The notes beneath the pieces were generated by a model. The model was given only the letters and a program-made list of their open reading frames with translations, searched no databases and was not told where the DNA came from. This document shows positions 1 through 7,478 of a stretch of DNA of 64,000 bases, one piece after another; within the stretch, counting starts at the first letter, position 1, and each line of letters starts with the position of its first letter. The stretch is from UBA5436 sp050951845 (GTDB lineage Bacteria; Bacillota; Clostridia; Saccharofermentanales; DTU023), in assembly GCA_050951845.1 (NCBI GenBank), contig JBMNJV010000002.1, positions 1 through 64,000 of the forward strand. Reading direction: 5' to 3'. The position numbers and the translations under genes are program-made.

Positions 1-573
1 CCCCATCGCCGGATCGCAAATAATATCTTCCGGTGTGGGCTTAACCAAATTTATCATCATGTTAATAATATGACGTGGTGTTCGGAACTGCCCGTTAGTT
101 CCTGATTGAGATAATTTGCTTAATAAATGTTCGTAAATATCACCTTTTAAATCTCTGTCATCCGTTGGCAGTTCATCGATGGCAGTTACTACTTTTTGCA
201 AAGTACTAGGTTTATTAATTTGAAATATAGCATCCTTCATATATCTGGAAAAAGAAGTTTTGCCATCTTCGCCCTGTAAGTTTTTAATAAAAGGAAAGAT
301 TCTATCACGCATCAGAAGAAACATTTCTTCCGCAGTACCTAATTCTTTGAATTTATGCCAGCGAAATTCCGGTTTGCCCTCCGGGAAGATAGATACGTGA
401 GGAATCCCTAAAAGATTAGCATCTTGTTCCTTGACCAATTCAGTTTGATCCAGACTCTTCATAAATATTAAATAAGTAATTTGTTCGATATTAGTTAACG
501 GATTGGTGCTACCCTCATTCCAAAGGGTAGTCCAGATTGCATCTACTTTATTTCTTAATTCGCCTGTTAACAT
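1..573 (-). CDS. hsdM: Type I restriction-modification DNA methyltransferase subunit (HsdM), N-terminal part
   Basis: I translated this open frame by eye: 191 codons run from an ATG at 571-573 to the window edge, so the C-terminal part lies outside. The product begins MLTGELRNKVDAIWTTLW and has the helical HsdM N-terminal domain (LTNIEQITYLIFMKSLD), then GTNGQFRTPRHIINMM, and it is cut just inside the SAM-binding motif I (CDPAMG). HsdM methylates adenine in the target site and works as a complex with HsdS and HsdR, neither of which is visible here. A strong GGAGG lies 6 bases upstream of the ATG. The fold and motif I are as expected of an active enzyme, but the catalytic NPPF motif is not in view. 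Confidence 0.93.
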   Translation of the reverse strand, partial: MLTGELRNKVDAIWTTLWNEGSTNPLTNIEQITYLIFMKSLDQTELVKEQDANLLGIPHVSIFPEGKPEFRWHKFKELGTAEEMFLLMRDRIFPFIKNLQGEDGKTSFSRYMKDAIFQINKPSTLQKVVTAIDELPTDDRDLKGDIYEHLLSKLSQSGTNGQFRTPRHIINMMINLVKPTPEDIICDPAMG

Positions 574-601
574 GGAATTCCTCCGAATGTATAATAGATA
601 A

Positions 602-630
602 AGTTTACATGATTCAGAAAGATGTTACAA
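602..630 (-). promoter_or_regulatory. Possible promoter of hsdM
   Basis: Read on the minus strand, TTGTAA (625-630) and TAAACT (602-607) are separated by exactly 17 bases and lie about 30-55 bases upstream of the hsdM start. The -10 box is a weak match. The -35 box falls inside the conserved part of the repeat element at 611-674, so transcription of hsdM may depend on that element. Confidence 0.35.
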
Positions 631-674
631 AACCAGAATTTTAAAAGACAACTAGATTTTGTTTACCAGTCGTC
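611..674. repeat. Diverged direct repeat, copy A (hairpin element)
   Basis: This copy shares GATTCA, AAGATGTTACA and AGAATT in the same order and spacing with copy B at 4706-4768. It is followed by a 29-base hairpin segment that agrees at 22 of 29 positions. The hairpin arms start GACAACTAG and end CCAGTCGTC. One stem pair is C-G here and T-A in copy B, which suggests the stem is maintained. An A/T-rich flank on both sides makes it look like a two-way terminator. It lies between hsdM and the small open frame at 777-977. Confidence 0.5.
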
Positions 675-776
675 TTTTATGGGATGTTTACATTAAAGAT
701 TATAATCAATATCTAATGAAATAATTTTGCGAATAACTTTTTGTAATAATTTTAGTTCTGTTATCATTATCGTTCC

Positions 777-977
777 TTACGTGAAGATTGATGCATCTAA
801 GAAATGACCAAACGAAATAAATGTGTTAAGTCCGTTTACGCAACCGTATTTTGGTTTTTCTAAGTCAGTTGTGAACAGATCATTTAAACATTTAATTAGA
901 TTGTCATGGCATATTGCTTCAAACTGAAGTAAATATAATCCAGGTAATAAGTGTAAATTGTTTTCGCTTTTGTTCAT
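777..977 (-). CDS. Small protein of unknown function (66 aa)
   Basis: A 66-codon frame starts at ATG 975-977 and follows the antitoxin-like remnant after 29 bases on the same strand. The product (MNKSENNLHLLPGLYLLQFE...) has no signal peptide, no membrane segment and no motif I recognise. The ribosome binding site is weak. Its place right after an AbrB-type remnant would fit a toxin or toxin remnant, but the sequence does not resemble a PIN, RelE or PemK toxin. It may be a chance frame in decayed DNA. Confidence 0.3.
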   Translation of the reverse strand: MNKSENNLHLLPGLYLLQFEAICHDNLIKCLNDLFTTDLEKPKYGCVNGLNTFISFGHFLDASIFT

Positions 978-1006
978 ATCTTACAAGTATTTATCGCCAC
1001 TAACAA

Positions 1007-1150
1007 TTATTTACGCTTTTTCTTTCTAACAGATTGAATTATATCGTTAACATCTTTTTCAACATAACCAACAGATGCAGCCCAATCAGCAGCTTCATCT
1101 AAGCCTAAGATAAAATCCTCTTCTGTCGGAAGATCTATGCGTTTAAGCAT
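1007..1150 (-). pseudogene. C-terminal remnant of an AbrB/MazE-type antitoxin
   Basis: From the ATG at 1148-1150 (GGAG 8 bases upstream) the product is 47 aa: MLKRIDLPTEEDFILGLDEA followed by an acidic helix and a basic tail ending KKKRK. The frame stays open upstream to a TTG at 1217-1219 and there encodes AAFVSGDIIMLKRI, which looks like the last strands of a swapped-hairpin AbrB/MazE domain. The DNA-binding N-terminal half that such antitoxins need is absent. The TTG overlaps the stop of the AlbA_2 gene upstream. I infer that a longer antitoxin gene lost its 5' part when this region was rearranged. The short ATG form could still be translated. Confidence 0.45.
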
Positions 1151-1215
1151 GATGATATCTCCGGACACAAAAGCAGCATGATATTCTGGAGTTATTACAC
1201 AGAAGAAGAAAAAAA

Positions 1216-2562
1216 TCAACGAATTATCTTCCAGAATCCGGACTTATGATTGCCGATTCTTTCAATATATTTTTTTTCAACGAGCGATGCCACAGTTCGT
1301 GAAACAGTTCTCCGTGAAATTCCAATCTCTGATGCCAACTGATTGTATGTGTATTTCGGATTTTTAATTAACTCCAGGATTAGTTTCTTCTCAGTATCAG
1401 ATAAATCCTCGTTCAAACGAATATCCTTATTATCGGTGTCATCATCGGTGCCAATCTGTGGCATCGATGCCAAAACAGCCTGATTAAAAGGCAGCGTGAC
1501 ATCAATATAGTTCTGATGTATATCAAAAGCTTCCCTACCGTATTTTTCAACAATCATCGGTATTCCATGCCCTGTGTGTTCAACAATTCCAAGGTTTAAG
1601 AATACCCGCATCAACACAGCATTTCGCGGACGGCTCACTCCGCTATAGAATTCTTCTTCAGTCATTCCATGCGGAATTCCGCCGTGTGATGTAAATACCA
1701 CGCGATCCGAATAAAAGGATACTTGCGGTTCCGTGATTGTCCAATCGTTATGAACGAACATATTTACGAGTGCCTCGTTAGCACAATCTATATCATAAAG
1801 ATACTCATCTATCCTTGGACGAATCGTAGTATCCGTTTTACATATGTTTTCCGCAATCAGTCTGTCTTTCATCTTTTGGTATCCAAGCAGTAAACTCTGC
1901 CCGCCATAATCGCTTCTATGAGAAATCGAAGCCTTATTTGTTCCGATGAACTTTACAAATATTAACGGCAACATGTTTTGGTCAGCCAAAATTTCTGCCA
2001 GCAGATTATATGTACCATCATTTCTTCTTAGATTAAATGACGCCTCAAATGAATTTTCGTTGATATGAAATCCCCGACTCGTAAGTAATATTTTCATCAT
2101 ATTAAACGAAAGGGGCGCATATTTTGATGGAGCTAACAACATATAATCCTCATTGATAAATTGAGATTTATAGCGGAACTGAATTTCCTCTGATGACATT
2201 TCCTTACATGTCGTCCCTATCCGAACAAGACAGCCTTTTGAAGAAAATCCATATTTTTTGATACAATAGAGCGGTTTAATTCCCTTTTTTACATGAACAG
2301 CTATAATTGACCGGTTTTCTTCATGTATCATCTCGCTAGTCACTTCTCCCCGTGGACTCGGCTCAATTTGGTCAGTGATACAATCAGAAATATTTTTTAA
2401 TGTATTATCTATATTATTAACACCGATTACGCTGCCGTCGTTTTGAATCCCAATGTATATAATGCCTCCCTCGGCGTTTAAAAAAGACACAAGTTCTCGT
2501 GCGAACGTATCTGCATACTTAGCTTTCAATTCAACGGTTTCCGACTCAATATATTGATTCAT
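1216..2562 (-). CDS. AlbA_2 (Schlafen-type) ATP-binding protein with C-terminal winged helix
   Basis: The 448-aa product starts at ATG 2560-2562, eight bases after AGGAGG. An upstream in-frame GTG overlaps that site and is unlikely to be the start. Residues 1-120 form an AlbA_2 domain (ESETVELKAKYADTFARELV, FLNAEGGIIYIGI). Residues about 235-360 resemble the divergent HATPase domain found with it (ALVNMFVHNDWT, GHGIPMIVEKYG). The last 60 residues are a winged helix-turn-helix (YNQLASEIGISRRTVSRTVA). Proteins of this architecture are annotated as putative transcriptional regulators and are often found near restriction systems. The exact role is not known. The stop overlaps the remnant of the antitoxin downstream. 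Confidence 0.85.
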   Translation of the reverse strand: MNQYIESETVELKAKYADTFARELVSFLNAEGGIIYIGIQNDGSVIGVNNIDNTLKNISDCITDQIEPSPRGEVTSEMIHEENRSIIAVHVKKGIKPLYCIKKYGFSSKGCLVRIGTTCKEMSSEEIQFRYKSQFINEDYMLLAPSKYAPLSFNMMKILLTSRGFHINENSFEASFNLRRNDGTYNLLAEILADQNMLPLIFVKFIGTNKASISHRSDYGGQSLLLGYQKMKDRLIAENICKTDTTIRPRIDEYLYDIDCANEALVNMFVHNDWTITEPQVSFYSDRVVFTSHGGIPHGMTEEEFYSGVSRPRNAVLMRVFLNLGIVEHTGHGIPMIVEKYGREAFDIHQNYIDVTLPFNQAVLASMPQIGTDDDTDNKDIRLNEDLSDTEKKLILELIKNPKYTYNQLASEIGISRRTVSRTVASLVEKKYIERIGNHKSGFWKIIR

Positions 2563-2576
2563 TTTCTGCACCTCCT

Positions 2577-2881
2577 TCAGATGTGATTATATTCTATCGG
2601 TGCCAAATAATCAATATTAGTGCCAATATTGGTGCCAACATCGGTGCCTTTAATCCTAAAATAACTCAAAGAAATACACCAATTTTCGAATTTCTCTATA
2701 TATCCTGATTCAATTAATGTTTCAAGTAGTTCTAATACTTTATTTTTTCCAAACCTCTTTATTTCCGATAATGAAGAACTTGCTAATTCTTTGTTTTCTA
2801 ATGCACTGTATACAAGATTTTGATCATCAGTTAGTTCTTCTAGTCCTGAAATGACTGCTCTAAATCTTCGTCATACTTCAT
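2577..2881 (-). pseudogene. Frameshifted winged-helix protein gene with GTN repeats
   Basis: ATG 2879-2881 overlaps the stop of the XRE gene by 11 bases and opens MKYDEDLEQSFQD, which ends at a TAG. A second frame, shifted by one base near 2842, then continues without interruption to a TGA at 2577-2579. It encodes LTDDQNLVYSALENKELASS, a helix-rich stretch that looks like a winged helix, and the repeat GTDVGTNIGTNI. The N-terminal start and the long second frame fit one original gene broken by a single-base change. The GTN repeats are of the kind seen as linkers in AlbA_2/ATPase proteins. The four GGTGCC-type boxes at 2599-2648 are the DNA of these repeats and might also act on the downstream promoter. 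Confidence 0.45.
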
Positions 2882-3188
2882 ATGATTTTCCTATCCATAA
2901 AATTATTTTATCGGACTGTGTAAGGATAAATTCAATTTTCAACTGCATTCCTAATCCTTTCGCCAATCTCTTAACCGTGTTAAGACTTGGATTTCTTGTT
3001 CCGTTTTCAATGCGGCTAATATCTGCCTGAGTAATGCCTGTTCGCTCAGACAATTCTTTTTGCGTAATATTCAAGTAATTTCTTGCATCAATCATTGCTT
3101 GAATAATATCATACTCAGGTTGCAACGTATCATATTCAGCTTTAACTTCAGGATTTTCAACTTTAAAACAACAACGGCACATTCCCAT
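2871..3188 (-). CDS. HigA-like XRE family antitoxin, altered N terminus
   Basis: The 105-aa product has a clear Cro/C1-type HTH (ITQKELSERTGITQADISRI, followed by NPSLNTVKRLAKGLG). The stretch NPEVKAEYDTLQPEYDIIQA before it is typical of HigA-family antitoxins. In those proteins a longer N terminus precedes this stretch. Here the first ten residues (MGMCRCCFKV) are read from the end of the overlapping TraX-like gene, so the original start seems to have been lost and replaced. The C terminus is also longer than usual (DKIILWIGKSYEV). No HigB toxin gene is visible on either side. DNA binding may still work, but this may be an orphan or a remnant. Confidence 0.65.
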   Translation of the reverse strand: MGMCRCCFKVENPEVKAEYDTLQPEYDIIQAMIDARNYLNITQKELSERTGITQADISRIENGTRNPSLNTVKRLAKGLGMQLKIEFILTQSDKIILWIGKSYEV

Positions 3189-3906
3189 ACATCAAGATAC
3201 GTAAAATTCCAATGATAATCAGATGCAGCGGATAATAGATGTAGAAAAACATTTTCATCCAGCCGGCTTTCCCTTTTTCACCGTTATATATTTTTAACAA
3301 CGGATAAACCATCAGAACACCGACCAGCACAAGTGCGTATACTTTACTGACAAAGAAAAATGATATTACCCCATAGAAAAACACCCAAAATACAATTGCT
3401 GTCATCTGTCCTTTTACATCTCCGCGCTTTCTATACATATGCTGTATTGCCAAAACTGCTATACAGCTCCAGTCAGCCGGAAAAGCACTCCAAATAAGCA
3501 CAAAAACAATTGCAAATTTCAAATATTTGTTCATACTTTTTTCTTCATATTGCAACCATAATATTACTACAGAAATAAACAGCGGATACATGACACTCGT
3601 CTGATTAAATATTCCGGTACTGAACGGAATCGGATTAATACCGAATGCAAAACAATAGGCAAAATGTGAAATTACCGCAAATATAAACATTCGAAGCATA
3701 TATTTTTTAATATTTCTCGTGTAATGAAATCCCTCACAGACAAAGAACCACATAATCGGAGCTGTCAGCCGGCCGATCAAATGCAATGCAATCGGCAAAG
3801 GCTGTGCCGGAAATCCCGGATAAAAGAGATCTGCAATATGGTCTATTGTCATCGCAATAATTGCTATTAATTTTAGCTGGTTTGCATTAAGTGTTGTTTT
3901 ATTCAT
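3163..3906 (-). CDS. TraX family membrane protein
   Basis: The 247-aa product begins MNKTTLNANQLKLIAIIAMT and has about eight hydrophobic segments. The pattern TIDHIADLFYP near the start, GRLTAPIMWFFVCEGFHYTR, and the C-terminal FFYIYYPLHL are hallmarks of the TraX family (acetylation of pilin in F plasmids; widespread chromosomal relatives of unknown role in Bacillota). I chose ATG 3904-3906, with GAGG six bases upstream. An upstream in-frame TTG at 3921 lacks a ribosome binding site. The 3' end overlaps the XRE gene by 26 bases, probably through a rearrangement rather than coupling. Confidence 0.8.
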   Translation of the reverse strand: MNKTTLNANQLKLIAIIAMTIDHIADLFYPGFPAQPLPIALHLIGRLTAPIMWFFVCEGFHYTRNIKKYMLRMFIFAVISHFAYCFAFGINPIPFSTGIFNQTSVMYPLFISVVILWLQYEEKSMNKYLKFAIVFVLIWSAFPADWSCIAVLAIQHMYRKRGDVKGQMTAIVFWVFFYGVISFFFVSKVYALVLVGVLMVYPLLKIYNGEKGKAGWMKMFFYIYYPLHLIIIGILRILMYGNVPLLF

Positions 3907-3957
3907 CTCCTGCCTCGCCAAATTCTAATTTATAAGTTTCGTTTCACAAATTTGAAT

Positions 3958-4440
3958 TTACATTCCACATAAATGAAAGATAAATGCCGGGATAGCTGCC
4001 ATCATCGGAGATATTATTATAGTACCAAGCCACTTTATTATAAGTGTCTTCCTGGGAATGTATGGTTTTAAATCTTCAGTACCTTCTATCTCCCATGCTT
4101 TAGTATGGCCAACCCAATACCAATCGATAAAAAATCTGTCAAAAAGATTGATGATTAAATATATACATGTCATCTGGGTAAACCCATCCCAAAATCCTCT
4201 TGTACCATTAACAAAATACACAAGTACCGGGACAACTATCAAAGTAGGAATGTAAATTGCAAGAATCGTTATAATTGTATCTTTCTTGATTTTATCCGTT
4301 GTTGTCAGGCCTAATTCGATTACTCTGTCTTGTACATCCTGCTCATAGAAAAAAACCAAGCCTACCGGTCCGTTTGCTATACCTACAACACATATAAGCA
4401 AAAGCCAAAATGACATTACCAAACCTTCTAAAATCACCAT
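3958..4440 (-). CDS. Membrane protein of unknown function (160 aa)
   Basis: GGAGG lies nine bases before the ATG at 4438-4440, so the start is secure. Four hydrophobic segments are evident, at roughly residues 5-30, 55-80, 88-105 and 132-158. Between segments 3 and 4 there is a polar stretch with the unusual run DRFFIDWYWVGHTKAWEIEG. I do not recognise the family. The gene points the same way as the TraX-like gene 50 bases downstream and may share its transcript. Confidence 0.7.
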   Translation of the reverse strand: MVILEGLVMSFWLLLICVVGIANGPVGLVFFYEQDVQDRVIELGLTTTDKIKKDTIITILAIYIPTLIVVPVLVYFVNGTRGFWDGFTQMTCIYLIINLFDRFFIDWYWVGHTKAWEIEGTEDLKPYIPRKTLIIKWLGTIIISPMMAAIPAFIFHLCGM

Positions 4441-4705
4441 TTGCCAAACCTCCGCAAATTCTATTTTTTCCGGATCGATTCTACCTGTGCCTGTCTACAT
4501 ATCCGCTTTGTGTTAGTTAAAAATGACTCTACACCTCTAATACTTTAGAACATCCTTAAGCAGAAATCTTTTTGTAAAAGTAAAATAATAATAATTTCAG
4601 TATATTTTTTTAAATAGAAAAGCCGGTTATTTAGTTGTTTTAATATATACATTTTATAAAACAGGGTTTTTCTGCATATGTCATTTGATTAATTTCAAAA
4701 AATCC

Positions 4706-4768
4706 GATTCATTAAGATGTTACATTGTTAGAATTAAACAGACGATTAGATTCTGATTTCTAATCGTC
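4706..4768. repeat. Diverged direct repeat, copy B (hairpin element)
   Basis: This is the partner of the copy at 611-674, in the same orientation. Here the hairpin is perfect: arms GACGATTAGA and TCTAATCGTC with an eight-base loop. The element covers the last codons and stop of the gene at 4720-5190, so the tail of that protein (NQNLIVCLILTM) is repeat-derived. The 279 bases between 4441 and 4719 otherwise hold only AT-rich DNA with no gene that I can support. Confidence 0.5.
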
Positions 4769-5190
4769 AGTCCGCAACGGGTACATTCGTCCCATCTGCT
4801 TCCGCTTTCATAATCCCTGTGATCGATTACATTATCAATATGGATGAAATCATGGTTTTCTGCTTTGCATTGAGAGCAAATGCAGGAGATAGTATGCCCG
4901 TTATCCGGCCAGTTTTCCGCACCACATAAGGTACAGATATAACCGCCCAATTTCTTAAAAGCCATTCGCTTCACTTTAGTGTTTTTTGCTTGATGTGCAA
5001 TAGTTGCAAGCGCATCTTTATCGGAAATTAAAAGTATTGCATCTTCAGAACTGATCTTATCTCCCAAAGCAATCTCCACCGGAACGGATTGGTCAGTTAA
5101 CTTTTCCATCGCTCTTTGCCGTACAAAAGAATCCAGATCATTAATTGCAACGTCCAGTATCATGCTTTGGTTCGATAATTTATTCCTCAA
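4720..5190 (-). CDS. HEAT-like repeat protein with zinc-ribbon tail, unknown function
   Basis: The 156-aa frame begins at a TTG (5188-5190) that overlaps the end of the upstream gene; an alternative start is ATG 5161-5163 (MILDVAIND). Residues about 10-80 look like two helical HEAT-type repeats (DLDSFVRQRAMEKLTDQSVP, NTKVKRMAFKKLG). The next 55 residues carry three CxxC pairs (ICTLCG, CICSQC, ECTRCG) that could bind zinc. The last dozen residues come from the hairpin repeat and are hydrophobic, so the natural C terminus may have been replaced. Function unknown. It probably forms a two-gene unit with the gene upstream. Confidence 0.6.
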   Translation of the reverse strand: MRNKLSNQSMILDVAINDLDSFVRQRAMEKLTDQSVPVEIALGDKISSEDAILLISDKDALATIAHQAKNTKVKRMAFKKLGGYICTLCGAENWPDNGHTISCICSQCKAENHDFIHIDNVIDHRDYESGSRWDECTRCGLTIRNQNLIVCLILTM

Positions 5191-5638
5191 CCGAAAGATT
5201 GCTCTTCCACATTACATCATTTTGGTATGCAAACTTCACATCCGCAATCAGTTGAATTATACCGCCGTCTGCTGCATCGAAGCGAAAAGGCTCTTCAATA
5301 TTGGGCTTCTTATAACCTCCATAGGTACCTCGGCCATAGCCCAACAGAGTGTTGTGTTTTACATTCGTTATCAGTTCCATTTCACCGCCGAGAATAGTAA
5401 AGACGGGTGGCTGTCCGTTCAGAGAAAACCCGTAACGCCAGGGACCACCAATCTGCGTACTCACGTTGTTGTTCACTTTAATATGGATTATACATGGCGA
5501 TCTTAATGGCTCGTTATTATCCATGACATTCGATGCTTTCAACAAGACTTCCTTTTCGCCTTTCTTCTTTGCGAACTTGTATACCAGATAGCTAATCAGA
5601 AACAGAACGCATATTATAAACACTATAGGTCCTCCCAT
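5180..5638 (-). CDS. Membrane-anchored protein of unknown function (152 aa)
   Basis: An N-terminal hydrophobic segment (residues 4-22, VFIICVLFLISYLVYKFA) is followed by KKKGEKE, so the rest could lie on the cytoplasmic side as a single-pass protein. The remaining 120 residues are rich in beta-type sequence and glycine (GGPWRYGFSLNGQPPVFTIL, GYGRGTYGGYKKP). I recognise no family. The stop overlaps the TTG start of the HEAT/zinc-ribbon gene, which suggests translational coupling and a shared task. Confidence 0.6.
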   Translation of the reverse strand: MGGPIVFIICVLFLISYLVYKFAKKKGEKEVLLKASNVMDNNEPLRSPCIIHIKVNNNVSTQIGGPWRYGFSLNGQPPVFTILGGEMELITNVKHNTLLGYGRGTYGGYKKPNIEEPFRFDAADGGIIQLIADVKFAYQNDVMWKSNLSVEE

Positions 5639-6188
5639 ATATAATATCTTCCTCTTTTATTATTTTGAGCACCTTGCCGCATCGTGCAGGAATGGGCAAG
5701 GATTACTTCGTCCATGGTAAAATTATTGTTATTATTACCTCGTTTTGTGATAGTAGATTACATTTCTATCATACTTTCATAGATATTGGTTTACCTTCCG
5801 CAATGTCCGCAAGTGTAACGGTTAAGTATAGCTTCATAAATATTCTTCTTTATTCTTTTTTTATTATGATAATTCTAAAACGATGCCTGATTGTCTGCAA
5901 AAAGCATACAAATTGATTCTTGCATTATTAATGCAGATATTATGTGCGGCTTTTTTCATATATAGAATAAAATGTCTTTTATTTTTATTAATTGATTGCG
6001 CAAATTCTCCCAAACAAAAAAGTATGTCACTTTTTTCCTTGAAATACTAAGCGTTACAATCATAAGGAAAATATAATTGTGTTAATAAAACAACAAAAAA
6101 TGCTGTATGATAAAAATCAACACAATTTGGTTTTTATCATAAATCTTTAAACATGTTATAAACACAATATAAAACAAGGAAGAAATCT
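5639..6188. other. Long intergenic region before the MFS-GH2 pair
   Basis: These 550 bases contain an 83-codon plus-strand frame (5665-5916) that has no ribosome binding site and an odd composition, so I do not call it a gene. The left part is the upstream region of the minus-strand membrane-anchored protein gene. The right part (after about 6000) is AT-rich and carries a TATGAT (6106-6111) that could be the -10 box of the MFS-GH2 operon, without a good -35 box at the right distance, and the palindrome described separately. Confidence 0.4.
6107..6140. promoter_or_regulatory. Inverted repeat, candidate operator of the MFS-GH2 operon
   Basis: ATGATAAAAA at 6107-6116 and TTTTTATCAT at 6131-6140 are perfect ten-base inverted repeats 14 bases apart. 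The left arm overlaps the possible -10 box TATGAT, and the site is 49 bases before the MFS start codon. The position suits a repressor site. No regulator gene is adjacent. Confidence 0.35.
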
Positions 6189-7478
6189 ATGAAAAAAAAG
6201 CAAACGAAACTCTGGCTGACAGTCGTACTGTTCGGTCTGGCGGGTCAAATCGCCTGGACGGTGGAAAATATGTACTTCAACATTTTTCTTTATAACACTG
6301 TTACAACAAATCCCGATGCCATTGCAACGATGGTAGGTGTAAGTGCGATTGTCGCAACCGTAACGACTGTTCTGACCGGTGCCTTGTCGGATAAGCTCGG
6401 CAAAAGAAAACCTTTCATGGTTTGGGGATATATTCTCTGGGGACTATCTACCATGAGCTTTGCTTTTATCAGTACAAGTTCCTTATCTGTAATTTTTCCG
6501 AAAGCCAATGATATTGTCGCATTGACAACATTTGCCGTTATCTTTATGGATTGTGTCATGACCTTTTTCGGTTCCAGTGCCAATGATGCTGCATTTAATG
6601 CTTATGTCACGGAAAATGCCCCTCAAAACAAAAGAACTATGATTGAAGGACTGCTCAGTGCATTCCCGCTTGTCTCCATGCTGATTATTTTCGGTATTTT
6701 GGATCCTCTGACCCGGGCAGGCAGGTGGAAAGATTTCTTCATCTATATTAGCATCAGTATCATTTTGACAGGAATTACCGGATTCTTCATCGTCCCGCAA
6801 GACAAACTTAAACCAGGTAAAGACTTTCGTATGACGGATGTCATATACGGTTTCAGACCGAAAGTCTTAGTCAAAAACCCGCCGCTACTGCTTGCCTTAT
6901 TATTACTTTTACTTGTTTCAATCGCATTTCAGATTTATTTACCTTATCTCCTGATTTATGTACAACATTACCTGGCTTTTGATAACTATGTTCCGCTATT
7001 GGGCATTGTCTTAATCGGTGCTTCTGTTTTCTCCGTTTTAGGTGGTCGACTGGCTGACAAAACCGGCAAAATCAAACTGTTTCCTTACACGATCATTCTC
7101 GGTATAACGGGCTTAGTTTTTATGTATTATTCAAGACAATATTTTGCATGTACTCTGGCGGCCCTGATTTTCATGACGGGTGCATTATTGAGTCAAAGCA
7201 TAACTACGGCCATGGTCAGAGAAAATATACCCGAAGGTATGGCAGGACGCTTCCAAGGTGTGCGTATGTTTTTTGCCGTATTATTACCAATGTTGATCGG
7301 ACCGTTTATAGGTGCAAAAATTATTTCCAAGCAAAGTCAAACCTATACGGATTTAGGACAAGTAAAGCAAGTACCCGGTCCGGAAATCTTTTTAGGCGCA
7401 GCCATTTTTTTACTTATCCCTCTTGCTGCCTCATTGCTGTCGAAAAAACGGATAGAAAGGACAAGGAAAAATGACTAA
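6189..7478 (+). CDS. MFS transporter, probably for a sugar or glycoside
   Basis: The 429-aa product has about twelve hydrophobic segments and the MFS signature between segments 2 and 3 (GALSDKLGKRKPF), repeated in the second half (GGRLADKTGKIKLFP). ATG at 6189 follows AAGGAAG. The stop overlaps the start of the GH2 gene by eight bases, so both are made from one mRNA, and the likely cargo is the glycoside that GH2 cuts. The N-terminal pattern (GQIAWTVENMYFNIFLYN) resembles MFS proteins often placed beside glycosidases in Bacillota. The substrate cannot be read from the sequence. Confidence 0.88.
   Translation: MKKKQTKLWLTVVLFGLAGQIAWTVENMYFNIFLYNTVTTNPDAIATMVGVSAIVATVTTVLTGALSDKLGKRKPFMVWGYILWGLSTMSFAFISTSSLSVIFPKANDIVALTTFAVIFMDCVMTFFGSSANDAAFNAYVTENAPQNKRTMIEGLLSAFPLVSMLIIFGILDPLTRAGRWKDFFIYISISIILTGITGFFIVPQDKLKPGKDFRMTDVIYGFRPKVLVKNPPLLLALLLLLLVSIAFQIYLPYLLIYVQHYLAFDNYVPLLGIVLIGASVFSVLGGRLADKTGKIKLFPYTIILGITGLVFMYYSRQYFACTLAALIFMTGALLSQSITTAMVRENIPEGMAGRFQGVRMFFAVLLPMLIGPFIGAKIISKQSQTYTDLGQVKQVPGPEIFLGAAIFLLIPLAASLLSKKRIERTRKND

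Noticed and set aside
5665..5916. 83-codon plus-strand frame before the MFS gene
   Set aside because: No ribosome binding site, unusual composition, and no recognisable motif; most likely chance.
7148..7474. 108-codon plus-strand frame inside the MFS gene
   Set aside because: Lies wholly within a clear transporter gene in another frame; no independent start signal.
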